Below are positions 10,266 to 22,500 of a stretch of DNA of 64,000 nt, piece after piece. Under the pieces are notes generated by a model. It did no database searches. It was not told where the DNA came from and saw nothing but the letters and a program-made list of their open reading frames with translations. The stretch's first letter is position 1. Each line of letters begins with the position of its first letter. This stretch comes from Alitta virens. Taxonomy: Eukaryota; Annelida; Polychaeta; Phyllodocida; Nereididae. Both the position numbers and the translations under genes were made by a program. Location: assembly GCA_932294295.1 (NCBI GenBank), contig OW028577.1:5341001-5405000 (forward strand). Direction: 5' to 3'.

Positions 10266-11737
10266 ATAGTTTGACACCTTATTTTCCGTCATAGGTTACA
10301 TAGATAATTGGTAATTATGGCTAAAAAGTCTGCCTAAAAAAGTTAAAAAATCAAAAAAAGGAGGAAAGTTATACAATGAATTGGAGTTTTTACATTTGTT
10401 TTATCAATAAGGTGTCACTAGGAGTGTAATTGAAGCAAAAAAAATTTTTTGGGTCTTTTTTCAAAAGGTGCAGTCAATGCTACATGGAGTCACCAGAGCC
10501 TCTAGTGACTCCATGAGTAACCATAGGCGACTACAATGGGTTTTCCTGAGTGTATGCCCTAGTCATTGTTCATATTCAATAAGATGAAATGAACATTTAC
10601 ACTAGTGCAACGTTAATTTCTGTTCACATGACACCTAATGCCATTAGACAAGGCAACACACACGGGGGTAGAGCCGGGGACAAGCCCGGGCATCAGCCAC
10701 ACCGCGCCATGTCACACGCGCCATGACAGTCGGTCTCATGTCGAACATGGCGCGCCCATTTCTGAGCGGCGACATCCCGCTTCTTTAGTGTTTTTCACGT
10801 CCTCCACTGGTCTGCTGGAAGCTGAACGAGAAGACAACAGACTTATGCAATGTGGAGAATGATTAGAAGTCAGGGTTAGAACGTTGCAGAGGCCTAATGA
10901 GACTCCCCCAACCGCCACCAAGAAACAACAACTTGCAACTGAGTAACGGAAGTCGTATTAGGTGCGTAAATGCTAGGTGTCGCATCTGTATTTTTGTTTT
11001 GGCCACCTGCCACCTGGTGGAAATTTCTTAAATGAAAAACTCAATTTGCCATGGAATGAATATCGATCTGAAGCTGTCAAGGTTTAAAATTACAATAGCT
11101 ACCAATATCTAATGTTCGCGATTTTATACAGGTTTGCACAATCTAGCTTTCATTACCACCACAGGCCTCATGCTAAGAAATATAGCGAAAATAATGTAAA
11201 AAGCATAATAATAATTGTACATGTAGTTAAAACAAATAGATATAGAATCAGGGAAAAATATATAAAAATTCCAAAATTGTCATGATATCATCCTGAATTT
11301 GACTAAAATCATCTCTCATGTGTACTGTGAAACTATATATAACTATAAAGACAAGATATCTTAATCACAAGAATAAACCATTAAAAATTTTCATTCATAC
11401 CATATAGTCTAATTAAGTTACTGGACAAAAAAAAATATATTGGTCAGAGAAAATTACATTGGACAAAGTTACAGGAACAGAAAAAAAGGTATAAATATCA
11501 GACAAAAAAAAAAAAAAAGTGTAATAATGAATACCCACTGCAGAATATAATAAATGCAGCTACAAATGGCATGTAAAGTGATCCATTACAGAACTCAGAA
11601 CATATTTATTTCATATTATGCATATCAATCATCAGCTAAATAATTGATACTATAGAATGAATATGGAGCCAGGGATGTAATGTTGTGATGAAGCCTGTAT
11701 TCTGAAGCTCTGGATAGACTGAATGACAAGCCAGTCA
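10266..11737. other. Intergenic stretch without a recognised gene
   Basis: No gene is supported. A GC-richer island at 10628-10982 contains repeated CGCGCCATG motifs and weakly similar inverted ends (GACACCTA at both), which could mark an old short transposon. The rest is AT-rich with homopolymer runs. Confidence 0.3.
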
Positions 11738-11890
11738 TCAGTCAGTAGCGTGGGAGAAATAGCGAGGTCCTGCGTGAAGCAGCTTCATTGCTTCTGGTAT
11801 CTTGTGGTGGATTCTGGACATCATGGCCAGACGGCCCGATTGGTCCAGGATCTGGATTGGCACCATGTCAGTTGCTTCAAGGGAGGAGGC
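11738..11890 (-). CDS. Candidate terminal coding exon, unknown gene
   Basis: On the minus strand a strong acceptor (pyrimidine run ending TTTTTTTCCAG, just above 11890) opens a 50-codon frame ending TGA at 11738-11740. The peptide has no low-complexity sequence and no resemblance I can name. A good donor (CCCCAAG then GTAAGG) lies upstream at 11970 in compatible phase, with a possible 22-base micro-exon before it. I found no further exons, and the LINE remnant at 12040-12600 intervenes. It may be chance or part of a transposon-derived gene. Confidence 0.25.
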   Translation of the reverse strand, partial: ASSLEATDMVPIQILDQSGRLAMMSRIHHKIPEAMKLLHAGPRYFSHATD

Positions 11891-12039
11891 CTGGAAAAAA
11901 AGAAGAGAGAAGGAGAAGGTGTTGGTTGTGAGGGAGAAGAAAAATGCGATAATTGAATAGGAACCTTACCTTGGGGTTGGGATAATAGTCACTATTTAAT
12001 AAAAATCAGAAATTTGGGAGGGGGGCATACTGACTTTAT

Positions 12040-12600
12040 ACATAGTGGACACGGAGGTAGCTGTGATGTCCAAGATGGAGGCCTCCAATGGAGAGGTCGG
12101 AGGATGTTGGTTAGTATCTGGGAAAGGGCTGCCTTGTAGGAAGGACAGCCAGACAGTTGGTGCAGGAGGCCTTCTCCTGAGGAGAAGGGCACTCCTTATG
12201 CCCATGCCCAAGGCCACAGCGCTTACACCTGGTTTCATTAGAACAGGTGTTTGCCCTGTGACCAAATGATTGACATCAGATGCACTGCAGGGGCCTTCTG
12301 GAGCGGTACTCCTCGACCTTTAGTTTGCTGAAATCACCTGCTTCTTCTCAGGTGAGGAGCAAGTGGCCTTAATGCGGTTGGTGGGTTTTCCGAGGGCTGC
12401 ACTTTGCAGTCGGATGCAGCTGGGGAGACCTGTAATAGAAGAAAGTTCATCATTAGTGTATTTTGGGGCTCCAGTGATGACAAGTGTGAGGTTGTCATCT
12501 GCAGTTCTCTGGGTGGGTTTCCTGGTCTCCTGATTTTGCAGCCATCTAGGTTGAGGCTGAGAAGTGAAGTCTGGTCCTCTGCTGACCGGGGATAGATCAG
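12040..12600 (-). pseudogene. Second LINE ORF1 remnant (zinc knuckles)
   Basis: This is a jockey-type ORF1 fragment, different from the one at 1047-2480. On the minus strand, a TLVITGAPKYTNDEL segment lies near 12490. Then KLKVEEYRSRRPLQC leads into CCHC knuckles CQSFGHRANTC and CKRCGLGHGHKEC and the start of a third (CTNC), at about 12300-12130. A TGA falls inside the first knuckle and a frameshift lies near 12330. No matching ORF2 follows, so it is a dead fragment. Confidence 0.65.
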
Positions 12601-12619
12601 CAATGACAAGCCTAGGTTG

Positions 12620-13550
12620 GGCTGTATATATATGTGAGGTTACATAACTGAACTGGTCAGCACTGGATCCAACAATGGAGCTGACACTACTGAGCTAAAT
12701 ATAGCCCGAGCTCAGTAATACAAAGGAAATATGAAATCGAGATATATTTCAAGTAAAGGAAATATATCTTACACTAAATGATAATGACAATACAATGTAA
12801 CATATAAGAAACATAAGTAAAAGATGATACATGTAACATGGGGGGACATCTCTAAGATATTTGATATGCAGATAGTTAAAGGCTGCAGAAAAACCGATAC
12901 AATACAATATATATAATATAGCTGTTCTTCATCAAAAGAGAAAAAACAATTTTATATATATATATATATATATTGAACTCGTTTATTTTACCATCTTGAT
13001 CAGTAACTGCAAGATTTTCTTGCAAGCGTTTGTAGTAAACAAACATTTTATAGGCCTACATGAAAGTCCTACTGAGAGTTTCTGTTATAGTCTTGATTTT
13101 TGGACACTAGATATTGATATGTGCTGTTCATATATACGAGCAACTTATATGGATTAATCCGGGCATTTACGAATTAATTCCTGCCCAGTTGGCTCTGATC
13201 ACTGATCCTATCGTTCAATGGTATTTTTCACATATCATTTCATTCTGTTAATCATGTTAATGCAGTGGAACGCATGCCAAATAATCTGTTCACTGTGTAA
13301 ATGCATACGAAAACTGGCTCAGTTAATATTGACAACCAGTTCAAAACATACTTCACAGCAGCTCCTGAGTCAGTTAATTTTATGACACATTCTGTTATTT
13401 ACTCGCAAAGGATTAAATTGAAATACAATCTTTGTTAAATATAGTGAAGAAGCAACAAAACCATGCACTAGTGTGTCAGAACCTTTTAGGAGGTTAGATC
13501 AAATGGTGAGGATATTTGCTAATTAAGGTTAAATGATATTATATTGACAG
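12620..13550. other. Intergenic stretch upstream of gene A
   Basis: I see no coding sequence. It holds a TA dinucleotide run at 12952-12974. A splice acceptor (ATATTGACAG) ends at 13550, directly before the first coding exon of gene A, which implies an unlocated 5' untranslated exon somewhere upstream. Confidence 0.35.
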
Positions 13551-13564
13551 GGAATTTTACCATC

Positions 13565-16500
13565 ATGTCAGTATTGGATGCCCTCACAACTTCCACAGCA
13601 ATATTTAGACCCTCTCTCTCAAATGGAGGAAAAGGTAGGCAATTGCCTACCATCAAATCTCATGACATTGATGATGATCAATATGCACAACAGAAAGACC
13701 GAACCAAAGAGGATATACTGCATATAAGAGATGCTGTCAAAGAGACCAAATCAAATAGAAAGAATCAAACCAGAAAGAGACTGTCGATCCAGAGTATCCT
13801 GACGCTTACTCATCTTCACCGAAATGACAGACGTTACCAACGCCGAAAAAAACATCGACGGAACCAGGAAAAAGATGACGGAAAGATGGACAATGAACCA
13901 GATCCAAATGATGAAGATCTAGTGGAAGAAACTTTAGTTGAAGTTCCCAAAACAAAGAAATTTGACAAAACTTCAAGATCACTGATCACCGATGTTGTAA
14001 AGATAAAATCAGACAATACACCATTAACACCCATTAGTGATAATGAGAAAAGCAATCAATTATCCACCTCCCAAGAGATTCAAAAGCTTGCAGTAAAACC
14101 CAAATTGAAGAGGGCTGGTTCATTTTATGGTTCGATCCTGTCACTTGATGGTTCTGTGGCAGAAAGTGAATTGACTCGAGATTCTGACACCCCATCTGGA
14201 TATCGAAGGACACCTTTACGAACATCTAGAAGATACAGAAACCAACCTGGACACTCATCTGATACAACTGTTCATGCAGCTGGGCAGCACACTTTTTACA
14301 GAAATCGCTTCACCATTGAAGGAGAGGTGAGATGGATTTATTAATATAATTTTTGTGTATTTTTGACGCATCTGGAAACTTTATGATGGGTTTGATGTTC
14401 CCCTTTGTGAATAGTAAATACTAAGTTGCAGTGTCCATACTTCCTCCGGATATAGTCCGGGCAATCTACATAAAATACATAGCTGACCCAGGACAAATTG
14501 CAACAGAAATGAAACCAAGTGCATTTGATAGGTCAAGATGTACTGTATGACATACCAAAAGTTTACCAAAATACAAGTGGAACATTTTCAAATTCGCATT
14601 TGAATATCAGCAGATCAGTACTATTTTGGCGAATTTGTTATGTCACCAGATCTATAGGCAGGAATGCCTTCAGCTAATGTTGCAAGAAAATAATCCATAT
14701 GAGGAAAAAAGATTACCGTTAAGGCAAGAAAGAATACAATTGGTTTTGTTTCAATTATGCAGACACAACATTTACCGTCTTTCGGTTGGAAAGTTGGTAC
14801 ACACAAGACAGACCTCCACCCCAGTTTCTTCCGAAAGGCGGGCCACGACAGTGACCAGGTTTTCAGGTACACTGAATAACTACCAGAAATTCTAGGGTGA
14901 CAGGGTGAATGTCAATTTCCAACTGAAAGACGGTGCTTGTCCTGTGCATAGCAGTGGTCTTTCTACAAACTGATGCAAGGCGTGGCAGTATACTGTGGGT
15001 AAAAGATCGATGCAACAGACGAGGAAACCGGTGCAATGATTTTGCAACGATTGTTCAGTAGCTTGAACAAAAATAGTACCTCATGGAGTTGGCTGAATTG
15101 TTGCCTCAAATTGTGCCAATTTTTCACGTTGATTTTAGTTTTGGACAAAAGAATGAATATCCACCAGTTTTGCAGTCCATGGCTCCCTGTATAAATGAAA
15201 CTGTGCATAGGAATCGCACTACTTTTTATGCAGACAACGCACATAAACATATCCCTCCCCGATTCTGGGGGAGCAGCAAATCGGTTATGGAAAATGCCGG
15301 TGCTTCACACTGGATCGTGGCCCGCCTTTCGGAAGAAACTGGGGTGGAGGTCTGTCTTGTGTGTACCAACTTTCCTTCAATGGTTTCTTCCCCCACCTTT
15401 GAGAAGACACATGGCTTTTATTGATATGATGATGTTCGGCGTGGGCAGAGGGAAGGCCCTTTGGAGCCTATTATGCAAGCATACCATAGCTGTTTCCTTT
15501 GCCTTGGCAATATCTTAAGGGTACATGTGCTCTGCTGCTCATGAACTCCTTTGCCTCCAGATATAGGCTAAGTTTTATTCCACAAACTTCTCTCAACCCA
15601 GTATATTGCCCCAGAATGACTTTCCCATGCAAGCCTAGATGGAATAATACAAGAGAAATGGATTCATATTTTTTAGTTTTGGCAATTTTTCTGAATTGCC
15701 TGCTTGTCAGAACAAGAATTGTGTGAACTCAGCATATGAACATCTTATAATTCTGAAATTTCCTTGTTAGACCTTTAATACCATAAGCCAGCCTATCACT
15801 ATAAGAGAAATTGATTAATTTACTTTAGATGAGTCATCGAGCAAAACATGTACATAATTAGGTCGCTGGGCTGTGAGGTGACAACACGCATTTCAATGGA
15901 GATGTATACAGTGCATTCAACACAATGTTCTCTGGTTTAAAGCCTTTCTGATAACTCAACAGGAATAATCTTTGATCGGATTAATGTTTGACGTTCCATG
16001 GAGAGTTATTAACAATCGTATGCAGTGTAAATTGTTACAGTTCAAATATTCATATAAAATCAGATTGTATTGTGCAAAACAATAAAGTTTCAGGTCAATG
16101 TTATTGTGATCAGATAACATGGAAATTACTAAGTCAGGCTTGCCATTGCAGTTGATAAGTTCCTAAGAAAGTTTAGCAGAATGATTAGTTGGCATATATA
16201 ACAATGCTATGTTCCCACTGGATTCGTGATAGTTATTGCCCCGCGGGAGGCTGATTCAGGATTTATCACACGAGAGCGTGTCAATGCTCGAGTGATAAGG
16301 CTGAATCAGCCTCCCAAGGGCAATAACTCACTAATACTATGAGAGTAGACAACTTAAAACTAATTTAACAAAAACCTAATCCCTGTTAGAATTGATTGGT
16401 GTTAGTTGTTTGTCATCAGGTGGTTGATTTTAAACAGAATATGTATTGTCTGCAATGAGTGTATCAGAAGCAATAGTACTCCACTGCACGTGGATCTTAT

Positions 16501-19500
16501 TTTTCACAATGATATTATTTTATGGTCAGGTTTTATAAATAAGGTGGTCTTAATCGTGAGGTGGGCTTAATCATGAGCTGGTCTTAAGGATGATTTGTCA
16601 TTATTGTGACATTGTCTTATATTGCGGTGTTCTTATATTTTGATACTGACGTGGTTTTAATATTGAAGTGTCTCACTAGTAAAGTGGTCAAAATAGTGGT
16701 CTTGATTGTGAGGTGGTCTTGTATTAAGGTATTCTTGATGCTGATGTGGTTTTAATAATGAAGTGGTTGTAATAGTAAGTGGTCTAAATATTGAAGTGGT
16801 CTTAATTGTGATTTGGTATTATTTTGAGGTGTTTGTATAGTAGGGAAGTGGTCTAAATTGTGAGGTGATCTTATATTAAGGTATTCTTGATGTTGATGTG
16901 GTTTTAATAATAAAGTGGTTGTAATAGTGAGTGGTCTAAATAGTGAGGTGGTCTTAATTGTGATTTGGTATTATTTTGAGGTGTTTGTATAGTAGTGAAG
17001 TGGTCTAAATTGTGAGATGATCTTATATTGAGTTGGTCTTAATTGTGAAGTGGCCTTAAATCGAGGTGCTCTTATGGTAGTGATACGGTTTTGATAACGA
17101 AGTGGTCTTAATATTGAGGTGTCTAAATAGTGAGATGCACTTAATTGTTAGGTGGTCTTATATTGAGGTACTTTTATAATAAAGCAGTTTCAATAGTGTT
17201 AAATGTAGCATTTTGTTTTCAAGTACTGTTACTAAGATTGTTTATTGTTTGCCTTAGTTGTCACAAATCCTTCAGTGTTTGACATAGTTATCACTCCCTG
17301 GTGATCACTGAAGCGGAAAACAATATCAGCTTGCTTGAGCTGATAACTGATTTTAGCACCAGCGAATACTGCCTTCTGATTGGCTAAGTAGGGTCTTGAA
17401 TGGTATTATGTGTAAAATTTCATTAATATACTTAAGCGCATATGCATGTATATCAGCTTCAATTAACTGATTGGATTAAGAAGACTTGATAGGTAACACA
17501 TTCTAATTGGATATCATGATAAATTCAGCAAACTTTAGTCAGACCCCATCCTAAATATACTTGGTTGTCGGAACTGGCAATATATTTAATATAGAAAACA
17601 TCTTGGGTCATCTTGATCGAGGTTGTCCAGTTATCCCCAAATCAGGTACTGTCTAGTGGATTCTCATGGAAGTTTCTTGATATTTTCACCAGGTGGTTAC
17701 GACAGAACCCTGCAATTCTATTGGCTGAAAAGATTCCCGTCCTAGCAGCAATATATTTAGTGCATTTATAATGTATATTGAATCTTATCATTCAATTGAT
17801 TTCTGTATATCCCTGAGGAAATTGAATAGTTGATTTTGATCTTCTATGTCTGAAAAGCAAAACGAGTAATAAGAGCAGAGACTTTTTTTGGCAAGAAAAC
17901 AATTGTGATGGATTTTAATGTTTAATTATCAATATGTAATATAAGATGCCGAGTAAAACTAGAATTGACATAGAAGTATGAGATAGCAATAAATGGATGC
18001 TAGAATCTGCAATAATCATACAAGTTTGAGATATGATTTAAAGAAATAAATGTGTACAATAAAGCTAATGTTAGCTAATAAAACAAGCCAGATACAAAAA
18101 TACTGGGTATAAAGTGAAAAAAAGTATATATCACTGGATATGAAATGTGTGACCAGAGTCAATAATAGTCCCATCTTAACAGTCATTCAAAGGGATGCTC
18201 TGAAAGGGCCATAAGGAGTGTCACGAGTGCCCTAAATGAGTGTCATGAGTGCATCCCAAGAATCGTCTGAGAGCTCTCCACCCATATACATGGAGTGACA
18301 AGGAGAGACAAGTCACAAAAGGATCCTTTGTGTGTCCCAGCCATATACATGGAATGAAAGGAAGAGGGGGTGGTCAGTGCTGTCACTCATGTACACGGAG
18401 TGACAGGGGACTCAGCAGTTGTATAGCAAAGGGGCTTTTGGTATGACAACACTGCAAGTCCAAATGTATCCTTGGAAGGCATGGCTCTTCCAGCGGCGGC
18501 AGAACGGCTGGTTTCGTCGGGGTGTTTCTCCTGGGCAGACCGGAAGGAATGTGTGTTTTATCTTGTTGGGGGAAGACCGGCCATGAAAACTGTTCGTTGG
18601 AGGAATTCGACAAAGTGGCAACGAGTGAGTGGGGATTGGTTGGCACATAGAAAGATGGGTCCAGGGTTAGTAGGGCGGTCCGGGAGGTATGAATGTATTG
18701 CAAGAACAGGGCAATAAAGTTAAGTTGGCGAGGCCTGAACAATAAACTCAGGGGTGAGGTGTTGACTGTTCTTATAGGACTGGAATTTGATTAGGATGCC
18801 AGTCAGGGTAACTGTGAGCTGGTGCATTTGCAGGGTTTGTTGGGGGTTGCTAGAAACCACGGCTCTCCTGAATGTGGGCACGCATTGTAAGTTATCAAGA
18901 ACAAAGCTTTCCACATTTATACATCATATATAACGCTTGGAAGTACAGAATGTGATGGCATCAACCAGATGGTGTAGGATGTTGCGGTTGTTAGGTTTCA
19001 GACTGCTGGCAGGGCACTGGGACAAACGTTGCAAACTTCTTGCAATGCTATGTTGACCAAGAAAGGTGTGGTGGGGTCTGGAAGATCTTGTAGTTGTGGA
19101 CAAATGCAATGGCAGAGGTGTATGTGTGAATAGTTCTGTACTTAAGGCCTTTTGGTTTAGATGGCCCAGCATCCACTGTGATTGGAAAGTGATGCCAAAA
19201 CCAGTTTTTCACGAATTCGAACAGAAAGTGTCAGAGAATCGGTGATGATCGTTGTGCTATTGGAATGCTGAAGGAAGTTCAGCCAAGTTGACAAATCAGC
19301 TGATCTAGTGAGGTGAATATTGTAGTAAGGTTTTGGCACCCCAATAGTGAGGTTGAAGAAAAGCCCGGCCTGCTGGAATTACTCAGGTGGTAAATTGTAG
19401 TTTGCCAATTGTAGACTTGAGATCTCTTAGTGTGACCTTATTCTGAATGAGTGAGGATGCAACTTCCTCGATCGGTATATTTCGTGAGCTTGTCGAGTGG

Positions 19501-22500
19501 CAATCTGGCCTCCATTTGAAGTGTATCAAGCTCTAACCAGAGAAATGTTATAAGGTTGGCAGGACCTTTTTTTTGTGAGGCTATGGGAATAAAGAGGCTT
19601 TTGCATAAGTGCAGGAGAGTGTTGAGGTCTCGCTGGCATCCATCATAGATGGGCTGCTCAAAAGAAAGTCATCGAGACTACAGACTTGAGATGAAATTTG
19701 TTGTGCAAGATCCATATAAGGCTATCTGAGAATTGTTCAAAAATGCGACATGAAGAAGCTGCTACCATGCACAACATTTTGTCATGGTAAAATTTTCCTT
19801 GAAATTTGAAGCTAAGTAAGGTGTATTGCTAAGGATGAAGAGGTATTATACCAAAGGCCACAGCAATGTCAGTTGTGGCAAGGTAGGTGTTGGGGGCATG
19901 GTGCTGGATTAATTTTACTGCAGCGTTGAATGTTTGGTATTTGACTGAAATCAGGTCCTCAGGAATATTGACCGATTGATGGTCATATATGTAAATGAAA
20001 GATTATGAATAATCTGTACTTTCCAGATGTCTGGTTTGGACAGAGAGATAAAGGTGTAGTTTTGAAATTTGAAAACGGAGGAGCGTCACATGGGCCGCTG
20101 TAACGGCCTAGCTCAAGTTCATGTTGTAATTTGGCCTCAACTATGGGGATGTTCTGTAGCGCAGAAACTGAATTATGTGAAACAAATGGCAATTGTGGGC
20201 CCTGAAAACCCAAAAGAAAACCTTCTTGAAATCGTGAAATAATTGTTTGTTGGTGAGGGTAACCTTCCAGTCTTACTGAATTCTGGGCTGCTCAGTGAAA
20301 AGAGTGATGGGTGAAGCCTAATTAACAATAGTTGTCATGACAACCATCCTGAAAATTTTTGAAAACAGTTGTAATGCACAATTCTTCTTTAAATGCATTT
20401 TTTTAGACATGAAATAAGACAAAAAAGTAGACCTTATATTCTTTATGTGTTTTCGTTGCAGGCCATCGATTTCTTTAAGAAAAACGCTAGGATAGTTTGG
20501 ATTGTATGCCAATGGACCGCACTCCTGAGCAGGTATTTTATAAATTTTTCATATTCGGCAAACTACCCCTCTTAGATTTTCATGATTTCCCATTCGAAAC
20601 TTTTATCTTGTACACATTCAGTAGTTCAGACCAACCGCAAGTGTTGAGGCATCAGCAAAATCCTTGAGTGAATATCCTCAATTCCAAAATTAAATGTTAT
20701 TGAATAATCCTTGAGAATCTTTAATGTGGTGTCTGCTTTCTTCATTTTCTATTCGTAAGCTAATGTCTAAACCGAAGTTTCAATGCCAGTTGGTTTGTGA
20801 TATCCAGATGAAAACTTTTGATTGAATTGTCTTCAGAGACAGAGGTGGTCCAGTTATCCTAAAATCAGTTTGCTCAAAAGAAATGACAAAATTTTTCAGT
20901 GCTGTCATTTTAAACCCTCAGCGAACGAAGTTTGAAAATGATTTTTGTTATCATCAATGTCCGTCTGACTGGCAGACGAACGGGTGGGCATAACACTTTC
21001 GTTTCCGGAGCAGAACTCTAACACTAATGCACTTACCCTAACAAAATTGTGTAAAATTATACGTTGGCCATGTTTTTTAAAAAAATAGAAAAAAATAATT
21101 TCTTTTCGTTTCTGGAGAAGAACTTTGACACTATTGCACCTACATGCTTAAAACTTTGTCATAATATGTTTAAAATAGTGTAGTGGTGCCTTTTGGGGGT
21201 CTCATGGCCGTCAAATACTATAGAATTTTCAAAATTAGGACACAGTAGGAAAAATTCCTACTTTTTCAAACATCCATACAAAAGACACTATTTACCTTAC
21301 ATGAATGAAATTGTATCAATAAATTACAGTATTCTCACTTTTCAAACTTCATTTTTTTATTAATTTCATGCTGATTACATAATAATGAAAAATCTGAAAA
21401 AAATGCTAAAAATTGTGTTAAATTGTGTTTCCAGAGCAGAACTCTAGCATTAATGCACTTACCCAAACAACATTTTATATGTTATTACTCGATAGAGCTT
21501 AGCTGTGCATTTTGATGGTCACATTGACTCAGCTGTGTTTTAAAATATTTAGAGAAAAATGGCAGAACCCACACACTACTGCACCTACATGCATACAATA
21601 CTTAATAACAATATGTCTAAAATAGTGTAGGGATACCTTTTTGGGGTTTTATGACCATTAATGACAGATAATTTTATATAATAAGGAAAATCTGAAAATT
21701 TGGTACTCTTTCAAACCCTCATATCAATGACTCTATGATCCTTACATCAGTAACATTTTGCCAACGATATATCTGGATTATAGAATGTTCACTTTTAAGC
21801 TTCATTTTGACATAGTTATAGAAAATCTGGAAAAAAAATTTAAAATTGTGTTGCTACCTTCATATTGCGTAACATCCCATACATAGCAATAACAGCCGTA
21901 AATGTTGTACAATTCATGTCCATACAATTATTAAATATTTGATAATAGCATATCCATGCTCAACCCATTCAACAGCATTTATTTACAATTAGCCATATTG
22001 TAGAGACAGCATAGTACAAAGAGGACTGCACACTTTGAGGACTGCTTGTAGACTAACTTTAATCTCTGGAAATCAATACAGGTATGCAACAAAACACATG
22101 TATCACAGTTGATAACAAGACTGTCACTATCGCAGTTTGTGCGTGGTTCGAATAAATAAAGTCTGCTCAATGGCACTGGTATCGGACAGGAGGACCTCTC
22201 TGGCGACAAGGGCGGGATCTTGTGTTGTTGGGGGCTGGTGGGACAACTGGCGAAGTGGGAATGTCTTGGGAAGGGGGCTGCGATGTCTGCTTGGGGGGCT
22301 GCTTCGGTCAACCACGCGGCCTCGGGGCAGCCACTTGAACAGGCTGATCCAAGTCCAGATGAGCAGGCTTCAATCGATCAATGGAAACTGTCTCAGCTTT
22401 ACCACCCCGGTCAATAATGAACACTTTACATCCTGGGCTAATGACCTTAAAAGGGCCTTCATACGGGTGCTGAAGGGCCGACCTATGACTGTCACATCTG

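Noticed and set aside
10628..10982. Short transposon with inverted ends
   Set aside because: Only about 8-9 bases match between the ends and no target duplication is visible.
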